From an uncultured Acidaminococcus sp. (GTDB lineage: Bacteria > Bacillota_C > Negativicutes > Acidaminococcales > Acidaminococcaceae), in contig OMUE01000055.1 of the NCBI GenBank assembly GCA_900314165.1, forward strand, positions 1 to 8,550: DNA of 8,550 nt, in the 5' to 3' direction. The notes beneath the pieces are model-generated. The model saw nothing but the letters and a program-made list of their open reading frames with translations, was not told where the DNA came from and searched no databases. A program made the translations under genes and the position numbers. Of this stretch, positions 1-5,807 are shown piece by piece; position 1 is the stretch's first letter; each line of letters starts with the position of its first letter.

Positions 1-1
1 T

Positions 2-40
2 AAAAAAATTTCAGCCCCATCATCGTGGATCCGATGACTG
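2..40 (-). terminator. possible intrinsic terminator after the marR-type gene
   Basis: Read on the minus strand, a 6-bp stem (TCATCG/CGATGA, plus positions 20-25 and 32-37, 6-base loop) can be lengthened by CAG/CTG (12-14 and 38-40) across a 5-base bulge. It is followed by AAA and then seven T residues (plus positions 2-8). It lies about 75 bases past the marR-type stop codon. The bulge and the AAA before the T run make it an imperfect example, and the adjoining C5/G5 hairpin at 44-56 could compete for pairing. Confidence 0.35.
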
Positions 41-42
41 TC

Positions 43-110
43 GCCCCCGTAGGGGGAGAGGACCGGCGAAGCAGGCGAGGGGGCAGCGGCGTGCGCCCTG
101 TTCCCTCTTC
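43..110. repeat. GC-rich dispersed repeat, copy A
   Basis: This short GC-rich block lies between the marR-type stop codon and the window edge. It holds a hairpin of five C and five G around GTA (44-56). Positions 66-86 match 1766-1786 at 19 of 21 bases (core GCGAAGC, then GGCGAGGGGG), linking it to the larger cluster upstream of yaaA. No reading frame of interest crosses it. It resembles an intergenic palindromic repeat; function is unknown. Confidence 0.5.
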
Positions 111-115
111 CCTGT

Positions 116-499
116 TCACTTTTCACTATCTTCTAAAATCGGCCTTATAGCCTCCGCAACCTTCTTGTACACTTCTTCTCCCTCCGGAGTCAGGTGTACA
201 TAGACGCCCCGCTTGTCAATGTTGCAGGTGCGGCGGACGGCCAGTGCCGGTTCCAGGTTCTCCAGCCGCTGAATCAGCCGGCTTAAAGCGCTCTGGCTCA
301 TTTGGATCAATTCCTGGGCTTCCTGGACCCGCATATGCCGGGTCGGACATTTCTTCAGGTAATACAGCAGGTAAAACTCGTTGAGTCCCAGCCGGCTCAC
401 CTGAGCCACTTTGTCTTCCAAGGCTTTTTCTTCCTGCCGGAACTTCGCGCTTTTATCCAGCCAGCGTCCCAGTGCCGGGTACACTTCCGTGCAAGTCAT
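116..499 (-). CDS. MarR-family winged-helix transcriptional regulator
   Basis: Predicted cytoplasmic DNA-binding regulator of 127 residues, a little shorter than the usual 140-150 of MarR proteins. The winged helix-turn-helix spans about residues 38-105. The recognition helix reads MSQSALSRLIQRLE (67-80), and the wing carries the family's D-x-R-G signature (DKRGVYVHLT, 95-104), followed by a C-terminal dimerisation helix. A longer reading frame exists up to 649, but its first 50 codons cover promoter and leader. The start at 499 is chosen because AGGAGGT sits five bases before the ATG. Cysteines occur at residues 3, 51 and 92. The gene follows yaaA in the same direction but has its own promoter in the gap. 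MarR proteins usually repress themselves and a neighbour and respond to small molecules or oxidants; the ligand cannot be read from the sequence. Confidence 0.9.
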   Translation of the reverse strand: MTCTEVYPALGRWLDKSAKFRQEEKALEDKVAQVSRLGLNEFYLLYYLKKCPTRHMRVQEAQELIQMSQSALSRLIQRLENLEPALAVRRTCNIDKRGVYVHLTPEGEEVYKKVAEAIRPILEDSEK

Positions 500-521
500 T
501 GGCCACCTCCTCTTAGTACGG

Positions 522-578
522 ATTCCACTGGTGATATTTTCAGCTGTGCCGGAAACTCTTGTAGAGTTCCCATGGAAT
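522..578 (-). other. structured leader of the marR-type mRNA
   Basis: The roughly 110-base untranslated leader can fold. An inner hairpin pairs AGAGTTCC with GGAAACTCT (plus positions 551-570, 3-base loop, one bulged A). An outer stem pairs plus 522-531 (ATTCCACTGG) with 570-578 (CCATGGAAT) with one bulged base. The two stems share position 570. No known riboswitch class was recognised. It may be a cis-regulatory RNA, a DNA-level operator or chance pairing. Confidence 0.3.
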
Positions 579-604
579 ATCTCTTGGTCCGTAGCATCTA
601 TTTG

Positions 605-618
605 TATGTACATGCATA
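605..618. promoter_or_regulatory. candidate MarR operator
   Basis: The imperfect palindrome TATGTACATGCATA contains a perfect 8-base palindrome, ATGTACAT (606-613), and abuts the -10 box of the marR-type promoter, at the expected transcription start. MarR dimers commonly bind such palindromes over their own promoters. The assignment rests on position and symmetry only. Confidence 0.4.
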
Positions 619-646
619 TAATAAGCGAAAACAAGGATTTTGTCAA
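618..646 (-). promoter_or_regulatory. sigma-70 type promoter of the marR-type gene
   Basis: On the minus strand a perfect -35 box TTGACA (plus 641-646) is followed after 17 bases by TATTAT (plus 618-623), one base from the TATAAT consensus. It begins 15 bases past the yaaA stop codon. Transcription would start near 611 and give a leader of about 110 bases. This is the strongest promoter match in the window. Confidence 0.85.
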
Positions 647-660
647 CAATTTTTTATTTT

Positions 661-1401
661 TTATTTCACAAACACGTACGTCACTTCATCACTTAGGTTT
701 TCTGCAAACCGGTACCCACTCCAGCAAAACGCCTTCATCTGTTCCGGTTCCTGGATAGCCTGGGCCGCCAGGTAGCGGACCATCTCGCCCCGGGCCATTT
801 TGGCATAGACGCCTTTCTGGACGACTTTGCCTTTTATCAGTTCTCCAAAGATACAGGTAATCCACCGGTCCTCCGGCTTCAGATACTTTTCCACACATTT
901 CCCATATTCTTTAGACGCCAGATTGATCACCGTGCGGCTGTCATCCATGACTTCCCGGTATAAGGCATCTCCCCAAAACGCATACAGGGAATTCAGCCCG
1001 TCCAGATGGACTTTGGCCTGCATTTCCAGCCTGTAGGGCACCACCCCGTCAAAGGGCTTCAAGACCCCATAAAAGCCGGACAGGATCCGCAGATGGTCCT
1101 GCACATAGGAAAATTCCTGATTTTCAAAGACCACCGGTGCCATGTACTGGTACTGGATCCCTTCATAGGCCAGCAAAGCCGGTGTCAGATTTTTGTGCAG
1201 GTCCATATGGGCAAAGCGTTCCGCATTTTCCTGGGCAATCGCATCGTTGCACTGCCACAGGGCCTTTTGCTGCTCATAGGAAAGCTGCCGGATCCATTTC
1301 TTCAGTTTTTCCGCTTTTGCGAGGAATACCGGTTTTGTCATAGCCAGCTGGCTCTCCGGATCCCTTTTCATTTTTTTAGCAGGAGAGATGATGATTTTCA
1401 T
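661..1401 (-). CDS. yaaA: peroxide stress protein YaaA (UPF0246/DUF328 family)
   Basis: A full-length YaaA of 246 residues, normal for the family. The protein begins with the typical MKIIISPAKKM and has the characteristic central segment SGFYGVLKPFDGVVPYRLEM (108-127). Further signatures are INLASKEY (159-166) and AKMARGEMVRYL (200-211). In Escherichia coli YaaA is made under OxyR control and lowers free intracellular iron during hydrogen peroxide stress, protecting DNA and proteins from Fenton chemistry; it binds DNA and acts in the cytoplasm. The start at 1401 gives the conserved N terminus and has a modest AGGA ribosome-binding site about nine bases upstream. The next gene, a MarR-type regulator, has its own promoter. 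The upstream side is repeat-rich and no clear promoter was found. Confidence 0.95.
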   Translation of the reverse strand: MKIIISPAKKMKRDPESQLAMTKPVFLAKAEKLKKWIRQLSYEQQKALWQCNDAIAQENAERFAHMDLHKNLTPALLAYEGIQYQYMAPVVFENQEFSYVQDHLRILSGFYGVLKPFDGVVPYRLEMQAKVHLDGLNSLYAFWGDALYREVMDDSRTVINLASKEYGKCVEKYLKPEDRWITCIFGELIKGKVVQKGVYAKMARGEMVRYLAAQAIQEPEQMKAFCWSGYRFAENLSDEVTYVFVK

Positions 1402-1560
1402 AGCTCTATTCCTTTGCTACCCCATCGGCTACTTCCATGGATCCCTGATGACCCATCGGGACCCGGGTACCGTTCCTTTAGATTTCATATCTTCCATCAG
1501 GAGCACCTTCTTTACTGTTTTTTATCTCTGTGGAGGATCCACCAGGGCATAGCCGCACCA
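1402..1560 (-). other. yaaA upstream region, no clear promoter
   Basis: No convincing -35/-10 pair was found. Read on the minus strand the region has several short palindromes: GTGGA/TCCAC around a 3-base loop (plus 1530-1542), ACCCGGGT and GGTACC near 1460-1472, and a 7-bp long-range pairing CCTGATG/CATCAGG between about 1443-1449 and 1495-1501. A 22-codon frame at 1429-1497 has only a weak ribosome-binding site. No T-box or other known riboswitch signature was seen. Confidence 0.3.
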
Positions 1561-1570
1561 GTTAGAAGAG

Positions 1571-1800
1571 CGATGAGGCCGCCCTGCGGGCCTGTCATCC
1601 CCGCAGGGGAGGAGAACCGACTCCATTCAGGCCAGCGAAGCTGGCAACCTGCCAGTCCGCCCAGAAGGGGCGGGGAACCATTCCTATCCTTAGATCTCAT
1701 GAAAGGAATGGTGGTGGGGTACGGCGGAGCCGCTTGCGATGGTGGTGGGGCTGGGCAGAACCCTTGCGAAGCTGGCGAGGGGGTAGTCCAGCGGACCCAA
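1571..1800. repeat. GC-rich dispersed repeat cluster, copy B
   Basis: A non-coding-looking GC-rich stretch made of successive hairpins: CCCTGCGGG/CCCGCAGGG (1582-1590 and 1600-1608), GCCAGC/GCTGGC with a GAA loop (1631-1645), CCGCCC/GGGCGG (1657-1673), and ACCATTCC/GGAATGGT (1677-1684 and 1705-1712) followed by GTGGGG. It ends with GTCCAGCGGACCC (1786-1798), which is identical to 7888-7900. Its end also matches copy A. Short reading frames across it are low-complexity and rich in Gly, Pro and Trp, and are not believed. It sits between the MITE-like element and yaaA. Confidence 0.6.
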
Positions 1801-1873
1801 TAACGCCTACTATAGAAAACCGTAATTAACTTTCACTTATAACTTAAAACATACGCTAAATTCCAATACGACT

Positions 1874-1901
1874 CCGTAGGGGCTTATCGTAAGATAAGCC
1901 C
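1874..1901 (+). repeat. hairpin unit, copy 1
   Basis: The unit starts CCGTAGGGGC and forms a 9-bp hairpin, GGGCTTATC/GATAAGCCC, closed by the loop GTAA. It is the direct-orientation copy of the pair inside the MITE-like element. The second copy differs at five positions, four of which are compensatory stem changes. Confidence 0.75.
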
Positions 1902-1932
1902 ACTAAAGCTGTTCAGTAAAGGATTCCTTGTT

Positions 1933-1960
1933 GGGCGCATCTCACGATGCGCCCCTACGG
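1933..1960 (-). repeat. hairpin unit, copy 2 (inverted)
   Basis: Read on the minus strand it starts CCGTAGGGGC and folds GGGCGCATC/GATGCGCCC around the loop GTGA. Compared with copy 1, TT/AA in the stem is GC/GC, so pairing is kept, and the loop is changed only from GTAA to GTGA. The outer CCGTAGGGGC of the two copies can also pair with each other (1874-1883 and 1951-1960). Confidence 0.75.
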
Positions 1961-2026
1961 GTTTGTGTATTATGAAAGTTAATTGTGGTTTGTTATACTA
2001 CTATCTGACATCTTCCCCAGTTTCCC

Positions 2027-3823
2027 TTACTTCTTTTTCCACTTCCCTGCTTCTTTAAAAATTTTATATACTGTAGCTCTGGTTTTGGCAATTCGATCAT
2101 CTTTTTTGGTATGTGGAAGACTCAACTCAAATTGCAATTCTTCCTCACTGTTCAAAGGCTTTCTGGCAGAATAGATGTCCCCATTCTTCATCAGGATATC
2201 TGACCCCAGTTTATATTCTACATGCCTGTCAAAGCCGGGATAATCCCGAACATAGCATTTTAAGATGTACGTAGACTGCTTGTATTCCGGAGTTTCCTTA
2301 ACCGTGATAGAGCTCAGGTCTACATACGTAGCGATTCCAGATCCTGTTTCTCCTGGGATATTCATAAACACAGGATCGGAGTCCATATGATGAAACCCAT
2401 CTTCATCACGTTCATATTCCTTCTTAGCCTTTTGTTTCTGAGTTTCTTGTTTCTTAGTGTCTTGTTTCTGAGTCTCCTGCTTCTGCGGAACCTTAGCACT
2501 CGTTTCCGCCTGCTGTGCAGGCTTACCGGGATTCACCGGCTTTGCCGGTGTCCGACGATTCCATACTACAAAGAACAGCGCCAGACAAGCCACCACCAGG
2601 GCTGCAATGCCAAGTTTTTTGCTAAGCATGGTAGTTTCAGCTTTTTTTGCCTTCTCATCACCCGGTTCAGCCAATTTTTGGCCACATTCCGTGCAATACT
2701 GCATGCCCTTATCTATATACGCCCCACACGCGGGACACTTTGCCCACTTGCGAAGATCCGCTCCACAATTCCCGCAATAAATCCCGTCCGGTATCGTGAG
2801 TTCTTCACCACAATTAGGACATTTCACAGGAAATTTCTCTTGCGCGGCAACGACAGGCGTCTCACTGATCGTGGCTGTGTCGGGCTCTTTGGTTTCCGTT
2901 TGAGCCGGTTCCGCTAATTCTTGTCCACTTTGTGTATCTTCCAACACGCTGCTATGGATCCGCTTCAGTCGTTCAGGCATATCAGGATGCGTGGATAGGA
3001 TCCGATCAAAAAAGCCCAGTTTCTGTTGTTGGGTGTCACTATCCAGACGGTACAGACCATTATACAGATTCCTGCCCAGCCCCAGTTCGCAGGCGTAATG
3101 ATCGGCTTCGTATTCATCCTGCCTGCTGCAAAACCTATTGAACAGCGTCAGTGGAAAGTTCAGCAGCAAATTAGCAGCCCGTAGTATGAGACTGAAAAAG
3201 GATAAAATAAAAGCAATGAGGAATGAAAAAAAGCGGACAGAATCCCACGAGGGAATCAGCTTCATGATCACGTTTACGATCCGCACGAAGATAGAGTAAC
3301 ACTTATAGAAAAGCTGGTTGCTCATACTCATTCCCCATATAGCAAGAGAGCTCTTCGTATGCCCTTTTTGCAGGTGGCCCATTTCGTGAGCCAGGATGCC
3401 CGTAAGCTCTTCTTGTGGGAAAGATTTCAGGAGTGATTCATTGACAACGATATTATTGTTCCCAAAAGCAAATGCGTTCAGGGAACTGTCCGGATTCATA
3501 TACAGATTAAATTGGCTGGAATCCAGACCACCCCGTTGCAGCACAGGTGCCAAAGCAGCCTGAATTTTTTCCAAATCTTCTCCCTGAGCCGGTTTAAACG
3601 GACTAAAAAACATCATAATCCGTTGGAAAGCCGGAATTATGGACAGGAGAGCCGGAATCAGGATCAGCGCCGAATAGAAAGCAAACCCGGAATCAAGAAT
3701 CTGGTTTGCCAAGGCTTCTCCTCCTGGGCCAAAGAAATACAACAGCGTTACAGGGAAAGTCATACATATCGAAAGAATAATATAGTTCACCGCAAAGGTC
3801 ACAAGCATCAAAACAATATTCAT
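2027..3823 (-). CDS. M48-family membrane metallopeptidase with double zinc ribbon
   Basis: A 598-residue multidomain membrane protein. Hydrophobic segments lie at about 3-31, 48-73, possibly 160-190, and 197-228. The zinc protease motif HEMGH is at 146-150, and EYEAD (237-241) gives the likely third ligand E237, as in HtpX/Ste24 (M48) peptidases. These degrade damaged or misassembled membrane proteins, so an envelope quality-control role is inferred. Beyond the peptidase are two zinc ribbons (cysteines 335/338/350/353 and 363/366/377/380), a further membrane span (about 402-421), a charged repeat linker (448-468) and a C-terminal domain of about 120 residues containing TYVDLSSITVKE (499-510), reminiscent of surface-exposed domains of Negativicutes exported proteins. 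HtpX itself is only about 290 residues. GGAGGT lies seven bases before the ATG. The gene follows an exported-protein gene after 75 bases with no clear promoter between, so co-transcription is likely. Confidence 0.88.
   Translation of the reverse strand: MNIVLMLVTFAVNYIILSICMTFPVTLLYFFGPGGEALANQILDSGFAFYSALILIPALLSIIPAFQRIMMFFSPFKPAQGEDLEKIQAALAPVLQRGGLDSSQFNLYMNPDSSLNAFAFGNNNIVVNESLLKSFPQEELTGILAHEMGHLQKGHTKSSLAIWGMSMSNQLFYKCYSIFVRIVNVIMKLIPSWDSVRFFSFLIAFILSFFSLILRAANLLLNFPLTLFNRFCSRQDEYEADHYACELGLGRNLYNGLYRLDSDTQQQKLGFFDRILSTHPDMPERLKRIHSSVLEDTQSGQELAEPAQTETKEPDTATISETPVVAAQEKFPVKCPNCGEELTIPDGIYCGNCGADLRKWAKCPACGAYIDKGMQYCTECGQKLAEPGDEKAKKAETTMLSKKLGIAALVVACLALFFVVWNRRTPAKPVNPGKPAQQAETSAKVPQKQETQKQDTKKQETQKQKAKKEYERDEDGFHHMDSDPVFMNIPGETGSGIATYVDLSSITVKETPEYKQSTYILKCYVRDYPGFDRHVEYKLGSDILMKNGDIYSARKPLNSEEELQFELSLPHTKKDDRIAKTRATVYKIFKEAGKWKKK
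2423..2482 (-). repeat. 15-base tandem repeat inside the metallopeptidase linker
   Basis: Four degenerate copies of a five-residue unit, KQETQ, KQDTK, KQETQ and KQKAK (residues 448-467), form a Lys/Gln-rich linker between the last membrane span and the C-terminal domain. Such repeats can vary in copy number by slippage, which would change linker length without breaking the frame. Confidence 0.6.
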
Positions 3824-3898
3824 AGAACCACCTCCAGTGAGACCTTAAACGTGAGAAGGAGTTATTGGCATTTTTTGTTGATATGATTTTTCCTATCT

Positions 3899-4624
3899 TT
3901 AATGGAAAATGTTTTCAATATCTGTCCATAAGTTCTTCAAAGGGTTATCCTTCACCGGTAGTATATGCCGGTACAGTCCCCAACTATATAACGTAGAGGG
4001 TAAATCATTCACTTGACTTTCGCCAAAGCGTGGAGATCCGTATGCATAACTAATTGCTTTAACTTTCTTATCAGACTTGTCTACAAGGATTTGCAGCCAG
4101 TGACGATTGCGATCATAATAAGTTAAATTATAATACTTGAACTCCCTCTTCATTCCATAATTTGTTTCATAGCTATGTGAACCCTCATTAAAATATCCAG
4201 TGTTTGGATCATTCGTATAGATATCGGTTCGATTGGGTTTATATACTGATCCGTAGGCATTCAAAACATCTTGCAACTTACTGCCCACATGAATTCCTTT
4301 ATTCGTAGTGTAGCCATTTTTCAGGAAGATAAGATAATTCATTTGGCCTGCTTCCCAGAAGAAAGGGGTCATTCCCACTACATTACTGAGAGCCATAAAC
4401 ATGCTATTATCCTTTTTAATATAGGCATCTGTCTGATTGACTTTATTATAAAACCTAAAATCATTCTGATTCAGATAATCATACATGATCATCTCATTGT
4501 CTTCATTGAAGCTGTCCATAATCCGGGCATCGTCCACATAGGCTTGGCACACAGCAGCCATGCCCATCAGGCACATACCCAGCAAAGCACTGACAACCTT
4601 TCGTGTAAAGAAGCTCTTTCCCAT
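3899..4624 (-). CDS. exported protein of unknown function
   Basis: No family could be named with confidence. The 241-residue protein has a clear signal peptide: basic MGKSFFTRK, a hydrophobic core of about 11-24, and likely cleavage after VCQA (residue 28). The mature part is rich in Tyr and Asn and has no further membrane span. TTNKGIHVGSKLQDVLNAYG (106-125), followed later by a strand pair ending in KVKAISYAYG, resembles the small BamE-like fold (G-x-VGS...dVl..yG) found in secreted proteins, but this is only a resemblance. The ATG at 4624 is preferred over a TTG six codons earlier because GGAGGGG lies seven bases before it and overlaps the longer frame. The gene is visibly more AT-rich than the genes on its right, a possible sign of transfer. 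It has its own promoter and probably leads the metallopeptidase gene. Confidence 0.8.
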   Translation of the reverse strand: MGKSFFTRKVVSALLGMCLMGMAAVCQAYVDDARIMDSFNEDNEMIMYDYLNQNDFRFYNKVNQTDAYIKKDNSMFMALSNVVGMTPFFWEAGQMNYLIFLKNGYTTNKGIHVGSKLQDVLNAYGSVYKPNRTDIYTNDPNTGYFNEGSHSYETNYGMKREFKYYNLTYYDRNRHWLQILVDKSDKKVKAISYAYGSPRFGESQVNDLPSTLYSWGLYRHILPVKDNPLKNLWTDIENIFH

Positions 4625-4701
4625 TGATGTTCCCCTCCCCAATTTTCTTTCATTTGCTTATATTTTTAAAGCTACATGAATAATTTTATTCTAGCACCTG
4701 A

Positions 4702-4730
4702 ATAGTAAGAATACTACGAAATTTTCTCAA
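4702..4730 (-). promoter_or_regulatory. promoter of the exported-protein/metallopeptidase unit
   Basis: On the minus strand TTGAGA (plus 4725-4730) and TACTAT (plus 4702-4707) are separated by 17 bases, in an AT-rich stretch about 75 bases before the ATG at 4624. An alternative is the extended -10 sequence TGCTAGAAT (plus 4688-4696) just downstream, which lacks a good -35 box. Either would begin transcription in the gap after the TPR gene. Confidence 0.55.
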
Positions 4731-4756
4731 TTTGTTAAAATTATGTATCTTATACG

Positions 4757-4807
4757 CTAACCTGTGTTGTTTTTAGGTGCCAAGTGTTTATCTATCAAAC
4801 CACGTGG
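4757..4807 (-). other. weak hairpin after the TPR gene
   Basis: Downstream of the TPR stop codon the minus strand can pair GCCACGTG with CACTTGGC (one mismatch, about 14-base loop). No T run follows, so it is not a convincing intrinsic terminator. The rest of the 4643-4824 gap is AT-rich promoter sequence. Confidence 0.2.
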
Positions 4808-4824
4808 CGAGGTCTTTCGTCCAA

Positions 4825-5718
4825 TCAGTTCCACTGCTCCTGTTTTTCCTCAATCTGGTCCAGCATTTCCTTAACGCGTTTGTTGTGGCTCAAGCCATAA
4901 GCACTGGTCAGGAAATATCCGGCCAGGGGAAAATCTCCCTTCTGATACAAGAACATGCCAAGTTTTGTGGCCAGACGGGCGGTCTCCAGGACTTTTCCAT
5001 AAGGAATCTGATACCGTTCCAATACATCCAGTCTATCTCCACGGTTCCTGATCCGAATCGGTTCCGGGCTCTCCTGCCGGATTTCTTCCAAAGCTTCTTC
5101 GTAATCCCCGTGCTCCGGATCATAGGTCCGGCTCATGAGGTAGCAGCAATAGGCCGCATCATACTCTTCCCGGTCCAGGTAATACGTGGCCAGATTCCAA
5201 TAGGCTACAGATACGTCTTCCGGCGTGCAGGCGACAGCCAGCAGATCCAGTGCAGCCTTGCGGACTGCCGCCATATCGCCTTGTTCCAGGACAGTCCAGC
5301 CATACAGCCGGTACAGATAGGCTCTGAAGGGATTCCAGGCCAGTGCTTTTTTCAGAATGGCGCCAGCCTCGGCGAACCGATGACTCAGCAGCAGTACCTC
5401 AGCATAAGTTTCATAGAATGGGGTAAAGGAAAAGACTGGACGATTCGTTCCTGGATTTGAAGCTCTCCGGAATTTGAAATCACAGAGCAGTTTCTCCATG
5501 GGATTCAGGAGGTCATAGCTGTCCTGCCCCGGTTTAACCCCGGCAGCTTCCATCTGGTCTGCCAACTGCTGCAGGGCAGCCCGGACCCTTTTCAGGTCCG
5601 GCTCTGCACGATGATCTTGCAGTTCTTCTCTCAAATTCTCCAAGAGATCCGTGAATTGTTCACGGTCCTGGAAGTCGCTAGTCGTAAGGTCTTCAAGGAT
5701 TTTCGTCAGTTGATCCAT
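4825..5718 (-). CDS. tetratricopeptide repeat protein
   Basis: A soluble, predicted cytoplasmic protein of 297 residues with no signal peptide or membrane span. The N-terminal 60 residues are charged and helical (probable coiled coil). TPR-like helix pairs follow at about 101-130 (FAEAGAILKKALAWNP), 131-163, 169-202 (EEYDAAYCCYLMSRTYDP) and 244-275 (GDFPLAGYFLTSAYGL). TPR arrays bind partner proteins, so an adaptor or scaffold role is plausible, but no partner can be read from the sequence. The ATG at 5718 is chosen because GGAGG lies five bases before it; a GTG seven codons upstream lacks a good ribosome-binding site. The gene follows the VirD4-like ATPase after 89 bases with no promoter or terminator seen between, so it is probably the third gene of that operon. 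Confidence 0.8.
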   Translation of the reverse strand: MDQLTKILEDLTTSDFQDREQFTDLLENLREELQDHRAEPDLKRVRAALQQLADQMEAAGVKPGQDSYDLLNPMEKLLCDFKFRRASNPGTNRPVFSFTPFYETYAEVLLLSHRFAEAGAILKKALAWNPFRAYLYRLYGWTVLEQGDMAAVRKAALDLLAVACTPEDVSVAYWNLATYYLDREEYDAAYCCYLMSRTYDPEHGDYEEALEEIRQESPEPIRIRNRGDRLDVLERYQIPYGKVLETARLATKLGMFLYQKGDFPLAGYFLTSAYGLSHNKRVKEMLDQIEEKQEQWN

Positions 5719-5807
5719 AGTGTCCTCCATTAATTCCACAGCTCAAACACTTTGCCGCCATTGCGATGAAGTTAGCAAAGAGATTCGAGGATGTTCTTAC
5801 AAATATC

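Larger units (their letters stand above)
1811..1997. mobile_element. MITE-like non-autonomous element, 187 bp
   Basis: The ends at 1811-1835 and 1973-1997 are 25-base inverted repeats matching at 21 positions (TATA, then AAACC, then AATTAACTTTCA). The element is flanked exactly by the direct repeat CTAC (1807-1810 and 1998-2001), as expected for a 4-base target duplication. Inside are two copies of a 28-base hairpin unit in opposite orientation (1874-1901 plus, 1933-1960 minus). It carries no coding capacity, so movement would need a transposase from elsewhere. It lies 29 bases beyond the M48 metallopeptidase stop codon. The flanking CTAC match is short and could be chance, but its exact placement next to the terminal repeats supports it. 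Confidence 0.65.

Noticed and set aside
1429..1497. A 22-codon minus-strand frame in the yaaA upstream region, possible leader peptide
   Set aside because: The ribosome-binding site (AAGGTG) is weak, the peptide has no run of regulatory codons, and no attenuator follows, so it is not supported as a gene.
1512..1700. Minus-strand 62-codon frame inside repeat cluster B
   Set aside because: It consists almost entirely of palindromic repeat sequence, with a Gly/Pro/Trp-rich translation and no clear start signal.
1571..1800. CRISPR array as explanation of the repeats
   Set aside because: The repeats differ in length and sequence, are self-palindromic, and show no regular spacing or unique spacers; no cas gene is present.
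1006..1803. Long plus-strand frame of 265 codons
   Set aside because: It runs opposite to yaaA and through the palindromic repeat cluster. It has no recognisable domain or ribosome-binding site and is rich in Phe, His, Arg and Pro, as antisense frames often are.
4777..5460. Plus-strand frame of 227 codons
   Set aside because: It is antisense to the TPR gene, which has domain support and a good ribosome-binding site. The plus-strand translation shows no family features.
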